Assembly (NCBI GenBank): GCA_016946835.1 | Contig: JACVTC010000051.1 | Location: forward strand, 461,501-525,500 | DNA length: 64,000 nt | DNA from: Neocallimastix lanati (nom. inval.) | Taxonomy: Eukaryota > Neocallimastigomycota > Neocallimastigomycetes > Neocallimastigales > Neocallimastigaceae | Direction of reading: 5' to 3' | Shown: in pieces, positions 47,395 to 59,740 of the stretch | Numbering within the stretch: the stretch's first letter is position 1 | How the letters are laid out: every line of letters starts with the position of its first letter | Notes under the pieces: generated by a model | Seen by the model: only the letters and a program-made list of their open reading frames with translations | Told to the model about the DNA's origin: nothing | Databases searched by the model: none | Program-made: the position numbers and the translations under genes

Positions 47395-47613
47395 GCTACT
47401 ATTATATAGTGTTTATAAGATCATAAAGTTAAGTTAAATATATACCGTTCTTTGGATTTAGAACCATTTAAATAAAGTGTCTTTTTTCCATAGTATTGAA
47501 TTATAGCTTATCTAAAGCTAAAGTTCCACTAAGAAAAAGCATTAAAATATATTCATTAAATTGTGAAAAACCGTTTAATAGAGAAAATAATAATTATTTT
47601 CTTAATTTACTTT

Positions 47614-47665
<52 letters not shown>

Positions 47666-47870
47666 TAAATCATTAGATTTAATCAATCATTTCAATATAA
47701 CATTAGAAAAAATTATGCATTCAAATATCCAGTGAATAAACGATTGATCACCTTTACCAGAACATGGACAGCATATGAGACAATTTTCTATAACTCTACC
47801 AATTTATAAATAGATATAATAACACTAAATTTACTCATTGAATAAAAGGCAGTTGATTATTTTGATTTCC
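47395..47870 (-). pseudogene. Decayed LINE fragments (zinc region and RT segment)
   Basis: On the minus strand, about 47835-47735 reads NCLICCPCSGKGDQSFIHWIF, matching the Cys/His region of the two better LINE copies but with stops and shifts around it. The segment 47400-47560 matches the debris at about 11995-12165 and resembles the IYYAPLFGSNKSRC part of the RT. On the minus strand the C-terminal motif precedes the RT motif, the reverse of normal order, so the copy is rearranged. A poly(A) run at 47617-47663 lies between the parts. Confidence 0.5.
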
Positions 47871-48273
47871 GTGAAAGTAAATTATAAATGAAAAGGGTTG
47901 ATATTTAAAGAATAAAACGACTTTAAACTAAATCAAATGAACAGATAACTGAAGATCTAATTTTCACAAACAACAAAATCAATAATGAACCAGTAATAAG
48001 TAACAGTTTAACAGTTTAACAAACCGTAGGGAGAATATAAATATGATAACTACAATAATAGAAATAATAATTTTTTTTTATATTACTATCTTACTAAAGA
48101 TTTTTTGACTAATTATTAATTAATTAATTTTTTATAATTAATTAATTAAGGTTTTAATAATAAATTTTATTAATAAAATACTCCATCTTATTAATGGTAT
48201 TATTATTACATGTAATTAATAAGTATAAATCAAATATAGTAAAGCAAGGGCTATAATAAGATTCGTAATACAT

Positions 48274-48416
48274 GAAATGCATTTGTTATAATTATACTCT
48301 TGTTTACTAAGTTATTCAAGCCTTATTACATATGTATTGAATTATACATGTACATATTATATAAATAATTTATAACCATACTAAATAATATTAAACTTTA
48401 ATAATTAATTTTAACA
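48274..48416 (-). repeat. 3' LTR of the Copia element (inner part)
   Basis: On the minus strand it begins TGTTAAAATT at 48416, directly after the purine tract. The segment 48274-48400 aligns with 51733-51855 at roughly 80% identity by eye, including the shared run TATTATATAAATAATTTATA. The outer end probably extends to about 48180 but cannot be fixed. Confidence 0.7.
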
Positions 48417-48430
48417 TTCCCCCTAAAGTT
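48417..48430 (-). other. Polypurine tract of the Copia element
   Basis: The minus strand reads AACTTTAGGGGGAA immediately before the LTR TGTTA, the expected position of the plus-strand primer. Confidence 0.65.
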
Positions 48431-48498
48431 TAATATTCTTTTAAAACTTTGTCAAAATGTTATTTCTTAATTTTGTCATCAATATGTTATTTAGATAT

Positions 48499-49960
48499 TT
48501 AGTAAAACTGTCGGCTAGTTTGTCTTGGGATTTTATATACTTGAGGTCTATTTTCTTTTCTTATATGATGATATTTGATATCTATGTGCTTTGATTTTGA
48601 ATTGATTGTTTCATTCTTGCAATTATATATGATCGCTTTGTTATCTGTATTGATCATCATAGTTTTGATATTAGTGTTCAACTCATTAAATGCATTATTA
48701 TACCATAAACAGTTATTATGTAGTATGATTTATGTCGTGGTAACAGACAAAAACACCTTGGAGAAGTGGAATTATTGAGCTTTTTTCGTAGTTGCTTTGG
48801 TACATAATAAAATACTAGACATCCAAAAAACTTTAAATCCATTGTAATCCACCTTTTTGTTGTATAATAATTTATAAAGAACTTGTTGGTTAATATTATT
48901 ATGTGGTATTGGATTATGTATTTAGAGTTTGCGGTACTTACTGTATCTTCCCAGAATTTACCATAAAATTTGGCTTCCTTTAGTATGACTTTTGCTGAAT
49001 TAATAATCGTTCTGTTGAATCTTTCGGAACGGTCATTTTGTTGTTGGTTGTATGGGACAGTGAATAGTTGCATAATGCCTTCGTTATTACAGAGTTCTTC
49101 GAAATATGAATTTTTGAATTCTGTCCCAATGTCAGTTCTGATGTACTTAATGTTTTTGTTGAATATATTTTTAATTTTCTTATACCACTTGAGGAATATA
49201 TTGAAAATCTTTCCTTTTGAATTGATGAATAGAACCCATCTGTATCTTATATAGACATCTAGGATGGTTAAATGTATTTATTTTTATATATAAATGGTTT
49301 ATCAAGGATTACTTTGTCCACGCGCATTAACTCAAAAGCTTCGGAGGCTTGTTTGTTAGAAGGTAGTACGGTTTGTTTTATAACTTGGAGCTGGCACAGA
49401 TATGGCATGAATCCTTTATTCGATGTATTTTAATTTATTATTAAATTTTTCTATATAAAAGTGTGTCATTCTTCGATGCCAAAGTTGCATTTTGGTATCG
49501 ACTTTCGTTAAACTATCACATATTTTATTAATATTATTTATGAAATTGAATTTAAATTGAATTTATTTCTTGGCATCCACATTCTATAGACTTTGACTGA
49601 GTTTGCAGCAATCGTGCATATTTTATTCCCTTTCTTATTGAATATTGTTATGAGTTTTTGATTATTTTCTATGTAGAATATAGTCTTATAGTATTTTTGA
49701 CTAAGACTATGTATTAATAATAAGCTTCTTTTAAAGTCTAGAACATATAGGACGTCGTTTAGAATAATTAAATTGTGATTAATATATTCTTTATATGTTC
49801 CAATATGTATTGATTTTATTGTGTCCCCATTCGAGAAGGAAATTTCCTCTACATGTTCTTTAATATCGTATAACCCTTTTTTGGTATATGTCATATGGTA
49901 GGAAGTACAGGAGTCTATTGTCCAACAGATGATATTTAAATTATTTTCATTTGTACCTCC
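48499..49960 (-). pseudogene. Copia pol relic: protease, integrase, RNase H C-terminus
   Basis: Protease: ICWTIDSCTSYHMT (about 49948-49900) aligns with the D(S/T)GA(S/T) active-site segment, but has SCT in place of SGA. Gag-pre-integrase and the LWHRRMTHF zinc motif follow, with the Cys part in a shifted frame. Integrase core: LDVYIRYRW (first Asp), YIRTDIGTEFKN (second Asp) and NDRSERFNRTI (Glu) at about 49265-49010, so the D,D,E triad survives although reading frames do not join. RNase H: TDNKAIIYNCKN and KSKHIDIKYHHIRKE at about 48650-48550. Stops separate all blocks. Confidence 0.8.
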
Positions 49961-50639
49961 AGTGTAATAGGTTAAGTTTTGAATTAGGAACTTTGGGTTA
50001 TTTTTGTATATTTTATTATTTGGATTTTTGTGATATTTAAATTTTTGTGGCTGAATTTTTCATTATTGTCCCAAAAATTTTTATCATCAAAAAAATTTTT
50101 TTAATTGAAAATTGAAAAAACTTTTATTTAATAAAAAATTTAAAATTTCAATAAATTTTAAAATTTTGTTTATTACCAGAAATTTTTACAGTTTTTTCCT
50201 CGGAGTTTTAGTGGTAACACAATTTATTTCTGCTTCTAAAATATCATCTGAAATGTTTTTGTTAATTAAATATATCCTCGGCATGGCACCAAATAATCGG
50301 ATGAGGTTGATATAAAACAAATATGTGTAGTAACATATTTGTATATTTAATAATAATTATTAAATATTAAATTTATATCTTTTTGATAATAATTATTTTA
50401 TTTTATTTTATTTCAATATATATTATTATAATTATAATAATTATAATACTTTAATTCATATAAAATTTATATAGTTCTATATATTAGAATATGTATTTAA
50501 TATATTACCTATTTCTTATAAATTAAATTATTTATATTAGAAATAGAGAACTCTCTTGTAAAATTTGAGGAATTAGAATTATTATTTAATTGTACGAATA
50601 TTATAATTTTATTAATAAAATTTACTAAACTACCATTAT

Positions 50640-51040
50640 TTAAAACCCACTGCTTATAAATTATTGCGCATAAAAGTCCCGCATATCAAGGTTTCTATCC
50701 TGGGATATCATGAGACCACACGTGATGTCCATAAGGCTTTCCCTCAGATGATTATTTCACCCGTTACTACGCTTTGAATTGAAGCATAGACCTAGATGAT
50801 TGTAAAATTTCCAATCGCCAATGATTACACCCACTAGGGAGGAGTTAATGGTTCCGTTCTGATGCTCGTGGTAATTAGAGATATATGTAGGAACGTTAGG
50901 AATGCATCTCCGGGCAGTGTGTAACGACGATTGAGAGCGGCGAAGCTGATACAGTATGCCAATAACTCATCACCTTACAGTTAATTAATAACTGTATGGC
51001 CATATGGGAGATGGGTACCCATATGTGCAAGTCTATGTTT
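50640..51040. other. Less A/T-rich non-coding island inside the Copia region
   Basis: About 400 bp look markedly less A/T-rich than their surroundings and have no long ORF on either strand. Visible inverted repeats: ACAGTTA/TAACTGT (50977-50995) and CATATGGG (51001-51008) with CCCATATG (51018-51025). It shares the short word TAGGAACGTTA with the island at 5680-6230 (5904-5914). A nested non-autonomous element is possible; I do not recognise it. Confidence 0.4.
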
Positions 51041-51264
51041 TTTTTTTTTTTTAATTAAATATTTTACATATTTATTTTCGTCAGCTATTTCTTGAGTAAC
51101 GTTTTTGGCGTAATAATAGGTTCTTGAGCTTGGAATTTTCAAATAGATGTTCATATTTATTTGGCAAATTTCAGATACTTTAATTTTTCTTATTAATTCT
51201 TTTTTTTTTGTATATTCTTCATTATGTTTTAGTCTTATAATTATGCCCAAAGAGTTGCTCCAAA

Positions 51265-51535
51265 TAAAACATCCGGGAGTAGGGCATTTCGCCATTTTTT
51301 TGAAAATATGTTGGAGTATTAAAAAATGTGGCATTTCGCCAAGTTGAAAATTATTAAATAAATAAATAAATAAATAAATAAAATTAAATATTATTAATAT
51401 TGAATAAAAACAATTTTAAAGAAAATTATTTTGAATTAATATTTATTTATTCATTTATTTATATCAATACTCCACTTGCCGAAATGCAACCTGGTGAAAT
51501 GCAATTTGGGGAAATGCAACTCTCCTAAAACATCC
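51265..51535. mobile_element. 251-bp non-autonomous TIR element with 10-bp flanking direct repeats
   Basis: The body is 51275-51525. Left end GGGAGTAGGGCATTTCGCC and the reverse complement of the right end, GGAGAGTTGCATTTCCCC, form imperfect terminal inverted repeats. Subterminal copies of the same TTGCATTTCNCCA-like word occur at about 51330-51345 and 51473-51505, and TTGGAGTATT/AATACTCCA form a further inverted pair. TAAAACATCC flanks both sides (51265-51274 and 51526-51535). Duplications of 8-10 bp are typical of hAT or Mutator-like transposases, but no transposase is encoded. The centre is AAAT-rich. Confidence 0.8.
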
Positions 51536-51732
51536 CATTCCTTTTTATAATTTAAATCAATAATGTCTGCTTCTCTTCCCCCAAGAAGAAAATTATATAA
51601 TCGGTACCATGTCACATATATATTTATTCACTCATTATTCAGAAAATTGAAACGGTACACTTAAGTAGGTGTAGCAATTTGTTTTAGGTAATTCTTGGCT
51701 TGAAAGATAAAAGGTGAGGTTATTATTATTGA

Positions 51733-51856
51733 GAAATGCATTTGTTAACATTATAGACTTATACACTTGTTAACTATGTTATTGCATATGTATTAAATAT
51801 TCATATGCATATTATATAAATAATTTATAACTATACTAAATAATATTAAACTTTAT
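51733..51856 (-). repeat. 5' LTR of the Copia element (aligned part)
   Basis: Homologous to 48274-48400. The LTR start on the minus strand may lie near 51890 (TGTGTAATAATG). Divergence from the partner LTR indicates an old insertion. No primer-binding site is recognised next to it. Confidence 0.65.
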
Positions 51857-52240
51857 ATTTATAACTTATTTATATATACATTATTACACATTATTATATC
51901 AAAAACTTTTTTATTATTTATTTAATATTTTAAATTTTTTACATTTTATTTTATTTTATTTTATCATATTTTATTCTATTTTATATTTTTATTAATTATT
52001 TAATAATTTATATTTTTTATTATATAAATAAACCTTTTATTATCTTCCTTATTTTAAAAAATAAAAAAGAAAATAAAATAATTAAATTTTATATTAATTT
52101 TTTTTTAAAAAATTATAATAAAATAAAAAAATCTATTCTAAATAATTTTACATATACATTTGTTTATTTACTTTATATATTTATTTAATAAAATAAAAAT
52201 AAAAAAAAAATTAAATTTTATTAATATATATATATATATT

Positions 52241-52283
<43 letters not shown>

Positions 52284-52376
52284 TGGGGTATTTATAAATA
52301 ATAATATATATTAAGAATATAAAAAAATAAATTTCTAAAATTAAAACAAACTCATTTCTTTTAATAAATTTTTACC

Positions 52377-52420
<44 letters not shown>

Positions 52421-52504
52421 GTATTTATTTATATATATATAAATAATTTAATTATATATATATAATTAATAATATTTATTTATTTTAATGTATATGTTTA
52501 TGCT

Positions 52505-52558
<54 letters not shown>

Positions 52559-52829
52559 TTGTTGTTGTTGTTGTTGTTATTGTTATTGCTATTGTTACTG
52601 TTTTTATTATTTTATTTTTGTTCTTTTTTTTTATTTTATTTTATTTGAATTTATTATTTTATTTATTATTATTATTATTATTATTTTATTTATTTATTTA
52701 TTTATTATTATTATCATTATTATTATAATTTTATTTATTTTATTAAATATATTAATTTATATTTTATTGGTTTTTGATTTTTTTTTTTTTTTTTTGAATT
52801 TTTGAATTTTTTACTTTTAATTTTTTAAA

Positions 52830-52897
<68 letters not shown>

Positions 52898-52899
52898 TA
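51857..52899. other. Intergenic A/T DNA with simple repeats
   Basis: Holds poly(A) (52248-52280), T tracts (52379-52417, 52512-52557), a short TTG/TTA array (52558-52590) and an (ATT)n array (52837-52894) right after the kinesin stop codon. No gene is seen. Confidence 0.6.
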
Positions 52900-55800
52900 T
52901 TATATATTTTTACTACTATCTTGTTTATTAAGATTCTTTAATTGACCCTCTAATTCATTTTTCTTTTGATACAAACGTTCATTCTCTTTTTCAACTTCAA
53001 CGATTTGTTCACTTAATACTGCTAATGAAGTGTAATACATAGAACCCTTATCACCAACAGCAATTTTTAATTGTTCTGCCATCTTCAATCTATTTTGTTC
53101 TGATTGATTAACTTGTTCAATTAATGAATTAATTTGATTTTGTAAGGTAGCCTTGGCTTGATTCATAGATTTCTTAAGTTCTTCCTCTTCATCTGTCATC
53201 TTCTTTATACGTTGACGAAGGAATTCATTTTCTTGTTTATAATTACCTAATTTCTTTTGAGCAGAATTTAACTGATTTCTAATATCAACAATAATCATCT
53301 TTCGAGTCAAAGACATTACAATTTCTTCCTCTAATTTAGCAATTTTAGAATCCTTTTCCTCTAAAACTTTTTTAAACTTACTTTGATTTTCTTCTATTCT
53401 TTGATCGAATTTTTCTTCAAGATCCTTTAATTGAATCATTTTACTGTTGTAATCCAATTGAATTTGATCAATGTTCATTTGGTATTCTTGAACCAAATCT
53501 TCAAGGTAACGATTTCTTTCTACCAATTGTTGTGGTTGAAGAGGTGGAAGTGGTTGTTGAGGTGGTGGATTTGGTGGGCTTTGATTTCCTGGAAGTCTAC
53601 CATATTGAAGGGATGGACTAAGTATAGAATTTTGCAATTTTGGTGAAGCAAATGCAAGATTTGGGGAGGAATAAGAAATTCTTGGACTTCCAAAATGATT
53701 AACCTTGATTTGTTGTTCAATACCATTATTGAAACTATTAATGCTTTTAATACTACCATGATTACTTAAGCTTCCTCTACTTCTTGAACCTCTCATACCA
53801 CCATCAGTCATTCTCATTTCATAGCTTACTCTATTAAGACTATCTCTTAATTTTTCTAATTCCATTTTATTATTTTCATTCTTAATTTTTTCATTATTAA
53901 GATCTTTTTCAAATTGAATCTTTTCCTCTTCCGCCTGAACAATTCTCTTTTGATAATTATCAATTTTTTCTTGATTTCTTGTCTTTAAGCTATTGTAATC
54001 ATTTTGAAGTTGATTGTATTTAAAGAGATATTCTTCTAATTTAGCTTGAATCTTATTAACTTCACTTTCCTTTTCTTGTAATTTTGTTTCTAATTCAGAT
54101 ACGGTCTGTAAAGTTGAGGTCAAAGCACTATTCTTATTTAATAAATTATCATTAAGTTCTTGAACCTCAGTTTCCATATTAACCATCTCTTTCGCCAACT
54201 TTTCCTTTTCAACCTTAATTTTACTGACCGCTTGCTTGATTTGGTTACCATCTTCATAAATACGTTCACTCTTCTCATTCAATTCATTCTTAACAAATCT
54301 TAATTGATCTTCGTTTTCCTTATAAGATATTTTAACTTCTTCTAAATTATCTTGAAGCTGCTTAGTATTATTTTCATAAATTTGAATTCTTTTTTCTAAG
54401 GCTTCACATTTTTCTTCCAACGAACGAGTATGCGCTCTTTCTGATGTGATCTCTTCACTCATCTTATTGAATTGCTGAATAATAGTAGAAAGTTTCTCAA
54501 CAGACTTTGGATCTTCATTTGAAGATTGCTCAACATTTTCTCTTAAACTACCAGCCCATTCCACTGCATCATCATTACGTTCCTTCATATCTTCAATGGT
54601 ATGATCAACATTATGAATTAAACCTTGAAGTAAATCATATTCCTTTTTCACTTCATTCAATTCCTTAATTTGTTGTTCATAATTCATATTTTGTTCATTT
54701 GTCTTTGAAACTAAGGCTTCATAGGCTTCAGATTTTTCCTTATCAAGATTATCCATAGCTTTAGTAATATCAGAAACATTAATTTCAAGTTTATTAATAT
54801 TTTCAGTAAGTTGTTGAATTTCAGTTTCTTTGGTTTGTAAAGAATTATTTAATTCATCAATCTTATTTTGAGCAACGGCAGTTTCTTTACTGTGAGTTTC
54901 ATTCATATCATTAATCTTACTATTTAATTCTTCACATTCAGTATTCTTCAAAGTAAGCTCATCAGTTAACTCCTTTTCTCTTACAGTCTTTTCTTCACTT
55001 AATTGTTTGTAGTCTTGTTTTTTCTGTTGTAATTCTTCATTCAAGTTGTTAATCATTTCACCCTGACTTATACTTTGATCTTTCAATAATTCATTATCTT
55101 CAGTCAATTCTTCATTCATTGATTTCTGTTGTTCATATAAATTCGATTTTTCTTGTAAGGATTGATTTAATTTACCATTTTCTTCCTCTAACGATTTAAT
55201 TTTAGCAATTAAATCTTCCTTCAAATTCTTTAATTGATCAATAGCGTCCTCATTCGCTTTAATTCTTTCCTCGTTGGACTGATTTAATTCTGATAATTGA
55301 TTTTGATTATTCGTAACCGAATTTAGTGATTTCACTAAATTTTCATTCTTCTTTGTCATTTCATCAATAATATCATAGAGTTTACTTTTTTCAATGTTTA
55401 AGCCTTTAATATTATCATTTAATTTATTAATATTTTCGTTTAAAATATTAACATTTTCCTTTTGTTTATTAATTTCTCTTTCTCTATTATCTAAAATACT
55501 GGTAAGATTACTTTTTTCACTAGTTAATTCACGGGTAAGATTAGCTATCTTGGTTTCATAAGTTTTACGAGTGGATTCATTCTTGGATTCTAAATCAAGG
55601 ATTTGTTCTTCATAATGCTTACAAGCTTCCTTTAACTTGAATTCATATTCTTCAATTTTAGTTTCATAGCCATTACAAACTTCCTTGTATTGATTTTCTA
55701 AAAGAGCTATTTTCATATCAAATTTTTTACAAATTTCACGATGATCACTTTGAATAGTACTAATTTGATGATCATAGTTTTCACAAGTCTTCGAATAATT

Positions 55801-58800
55801 TTCACTCATGTTAATCATGGTAAGATTATAATCTTCACGAGATTTTTGATATTTTTCCTCTAAATCTTTAACTTTGCATTCATACTTATTGAAAGCATCT
55901 GAGCGTTCCTTCTTTAATGTTTCAATTTCATCGGTGTATTCTTTCTTTAAGTTTTCAACTTCATTGGTGTATTCTTTCTTTAAGTTTTCAATTTCATTAT
56001 CATAATTTTGACATCGTTCAGTATGTTCCTTTTCCATACCAGTTATTTGATTTTCATAATCTGAACATTTATCGGCATGTCGCTTTTCTAATTCTTCAAT
56101 CTTATCATCATAATCCTTACAGGTGTTTGCCAAATCCTCATTTAAAGTTATTACCTTATGATCGTATTCTTCACGTAAATCATTATATTGTTTTTCTAAA
56201 TTAGCAACCTTATCATTAAAATCTCTTGTAGTAACATCAGAAGTTTCATTCATTTCTTTAATTTTTTCATCATATTTTTCACAGGTTTCTTGATATTGTT
56301 CATTTAAGGAAATAATCTTAGTATTATATTCTTCACAAGTTTCATTATACCTCTTTTCTAAATCAGAAATTTTTTGATCATAACTTTCACAGGATTCTAT
56401 ATGTTGCTTTTCTAATTCAGTTTGAATCTGCTCCATATTCTGAATTTTATTATCATAATCAAGGCATACTTTTGAATGTTGTTGTTCAATTTCTGAAATT
56501 TTCTTATCATATCTTTCACAAGTTTCAGCATAATTTTCATCCATACCTGAAAATTTTTCTTCAAATTCTTTACAGGTATCATTATATTTCTTTTCTAAAG
56601 AAGCTACCTTTTCTTCATATTGCTTACAAGATTCATTATGTTCCTTTTCCATCATTAAGATTTGATTATCATAATGCTCACATGTTTCTGTAAAATGATC
56701 ACCAATACTTTTTATCTTTTCTTCATAAGACTCACAAGTATCCTTATTTTGCTTTTCAAGGTCAGCAATCTTTTGATTAAAATCCTGACAAGTATCATCA
56801 TATTGCTTTTCTAAATCTGCAACTTTTTTATTATAATTTTGACATTCTTCAGCATGTTTCTTTTCCATATCAGCAATTTTTTGATCGTAATTTTGACATT
56901 CTTCAGCATGTTTCATTTCCATATCAGCAATCTTTTGGTCATAATTAAGACATTCATCTGCATATTGTTTTTTAATTTCTACAATATGATCTTCATAGTT
57001 ATGACATTTATCAGAGTATTGTCTTTCCATTTCCGCTATTTTATTATCATAATCTGAGCAAACTTCAGAGTGTTGTCTTTCCAATTCCACTATTTTATTA
57101 TCATAATTAGCGCATGCTTCTGTATACTGTTTTTCCAATTCTGCAATTTTATCATCATAGTCATTACATGCTCCATTATGTTGTTCTTTTAATCCAATAA
57201 TTCTTTCCTCATAATCTTTACATCTATTTTCATGTTCTTGTTTCAAAGTTGAAATTTGTTGATCATAAGTTTCACAGGTTTCCCTATAGTGATTATCCAT
57301 CTCATTAACTTTATTATCATACGTTTCACATGTTTCTGCATATTTCTTTTCGAGAGAAGAAATTTTATTATCATAATCTAAGCAAGCTTCTGTATGCTGT
57401 TTTTCTAATTCTGCAATTTTATTATCATAATCATTACATGCTTCAGCGTGTTGTTTTTCCAATTCTGCAATTTTATTGTCATAATCATTACATGCTTCAG
57501 TATGTTGTTTTTCCAATTCTTTAATTTTACCATCATAATCCTTACATTTATTTTCATGTTCTTGTTTTAAACTTGAAATTTGTTGATCGTAAGTTTCACA
57601 TGTTTCCTTATAATGATTATCCATTTCATTTATTTTATTGTCATATGTTTCACATGTTTCCGAATACTTCTTTTCAAGAGATGAAATCTTATTATCATAA
57701 TCTAAGCAGGCTTCATTATGTTGTTTTTCCAAAGTTGAAATTTTGTTATCATAATCTAAGCAGACTTCAGAATATTCCTTTTCCATTTCAGAAATTTTTT
57801 GATCATAGGAAATACAAGTATCTGAATAAAGTTTATCCTTTTCACTAATTGTATTTAGCATTTCTGTTTTTAAATTTTCTTGGTCTCTAGTATGATCTTC
57901 ATTATTTTGTTGTATTTCTTGTTCAAATTCTTCTTTTTGTTTTACCATAAGATCTTGAGTATTTTTCAAGTCCTCCCTTACATTTTCTAAATCTTTTTCT
58001 AATTTCATTCGATTTTGATTTCCATTTTCAATTTGAGTCTTTAATTCGGCAATTTCTTTATTTAAATTATTAATGGTATTATCCAATTCAGACTGCTTAT
58101 TTAATAATTGATCAATTTGTCCTTCTAATTCTTTAGTAGAATTCTCATAATTTTCAATGGTTGTTGATAATTCACTAATTTTATTAGAATTAAATTGACG
58201 TTCATCATTCAATGTTTTTTCTAAGTCATCTTTTTCTAAATGAGTTGTTTGTAATGAAGATTTTAATTCGTCGATGGAAGCCATTAAATCTTCGTTATCA
58301 AGTTTCAATTGATCATATTGGCTTTGAAGACCTAATTTTTCTTCATTTAAAGCTTGATGTCTTGAATTAATATCATTTAAGGATTCAATTTTTTCAGATA
58401 ATTCAGTTAAAAGTTGTGTTTTCTCATTATTAAAAATTACTTTTTGTTGATTTATTTCATTCTCATGATTTTCATTTAGATCTTCAATATTTTTTTCACT
58501 TGTATGAATGTATGCTTGATATTCTAAGGATATGTTATTTATTTCCTCTTTCATTTGTTCTAATTTTTCAGATAAATCATTATTTTCTTTGTTTGATATT
58601 TGTAACTTTTTATTACTGTCCTTTAATCTTTCTTGAGTAGTAGTATAATTTACTTTTATAGAACGAATAATATCAAATAAAGTTTTAAGATCATTAATAC
58701 AGTTTGCACCTACTTGACTAGAATTTTCCTTCTTTTTAACTTTTATAACAGTCTTTTTACTTTCACCAACATTAACAGATGGTTTTTTAAGACCACTAGT

Positions 58801-59692
58801 TGGTAATCTTGATTTTCCAAGACCAGGTGATGGTAATGGTGACGGTATACGTGAAATACTTAAATTTCTTTCAGTATTGTTAGCTGTGCCTGAACTTAAT
58901 TCAGAAAGCGATGTTGATTGAGAAGATAAAGAACTAGGACTTGATCTACCATCATCTAAATCTAATGCTTTTAAATAATTTAGCATATTTGTTACATTAT
59001 TTGAAATTTGATTAATAATCGTTGATTTTTCTTGCAAAGTTTTTTCAAATTTTTCATTCATGTTTTGTACATTATCATAATATGTTGTTTTTGATATACT
59101 CTCTAAAGATTAAAAATAAATAATAATTATAGTAAAAAATAAAAAAAATAAATAAAATAAAATAAAATAAAGAAAAACATATATATAAATAAAAAAAAAA
59201 AAAAATAAAATAAAAAAAATAAGAAATAAAATATATACATAAATATATAAATAAATTAAAATAATATAAAATAATATAAAATATATATTATATTTTTAAA
59301 ATTATAAATATATATATATTAATATAATTCCATAAATATAATTTATAAAATTAATAATAATATAAAAATTACCATTTTTAGCTATGTGTAATTCTTCACT
59401 TAATTTTGCCATTTGAGTTCTTACACCTTCTTGTGCCGAAATAATAGATGTATCGTTAATATTTTTAAATACTCTAGCAATAAATCTAATAGTATTTCTT
59501 GTTTCTAAATAATCATTTAAATCAGAAGATATATGTGATATAACTGAATAACTACCAGTTTGTTGTAAACAATCTTGCATCATCTAAAATATATTTTATT
59601 ATTATTAGTATTATTATTGGATAGAAAAAAAAAAAAACAAAGATGATAATAACAATAATAGAAATGGTAATAAAAAATATTATTTAATAAAC

Positions 59693-59740
<48 letters not shown>

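Larger units (their letters stand above)
48274..51856 (-). mobile_element. Degraded Ty1/Copia LTR retrotransposon with internal deletion and nested insertion
   Basis: Read on the minus strand: 5' LTR (about 51856-51733), disrupted gag-like region, protease and gag-pre-integrase (about 49960-49540), integrase (about 49500-48680), RNase H C-terminus (about 48680-48500), polypurine tract (about 48430-48417) and 3' LTR (48416 downward). Protease-integrase-RNase H order is diagnostic of Copia. Frameshifts and stops break every domain. The reverse transcriptase that should lie between integrase and RNase H is missing. A TIR element (51275-51525) and a less A/T-rich island (50640-51040) sit in the gag region. 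Exact outer boundaries are uncertain. Confidence 0.8.

Noticed and set aside
51536-51610. Further LINE fragment (minus strand NFLLGGREADIIDLNYKKEW)
   Set aside because: It resembles the LLGGR segment of the LINE ORF, but it sits where Copia gag should begin and could be gag. The match is too short to decide.
55917-57848. Plus-strand ORFs rich in Phe and His
   Set aside because: Antisense shadows of the kinesin 54-bp coding repeat.
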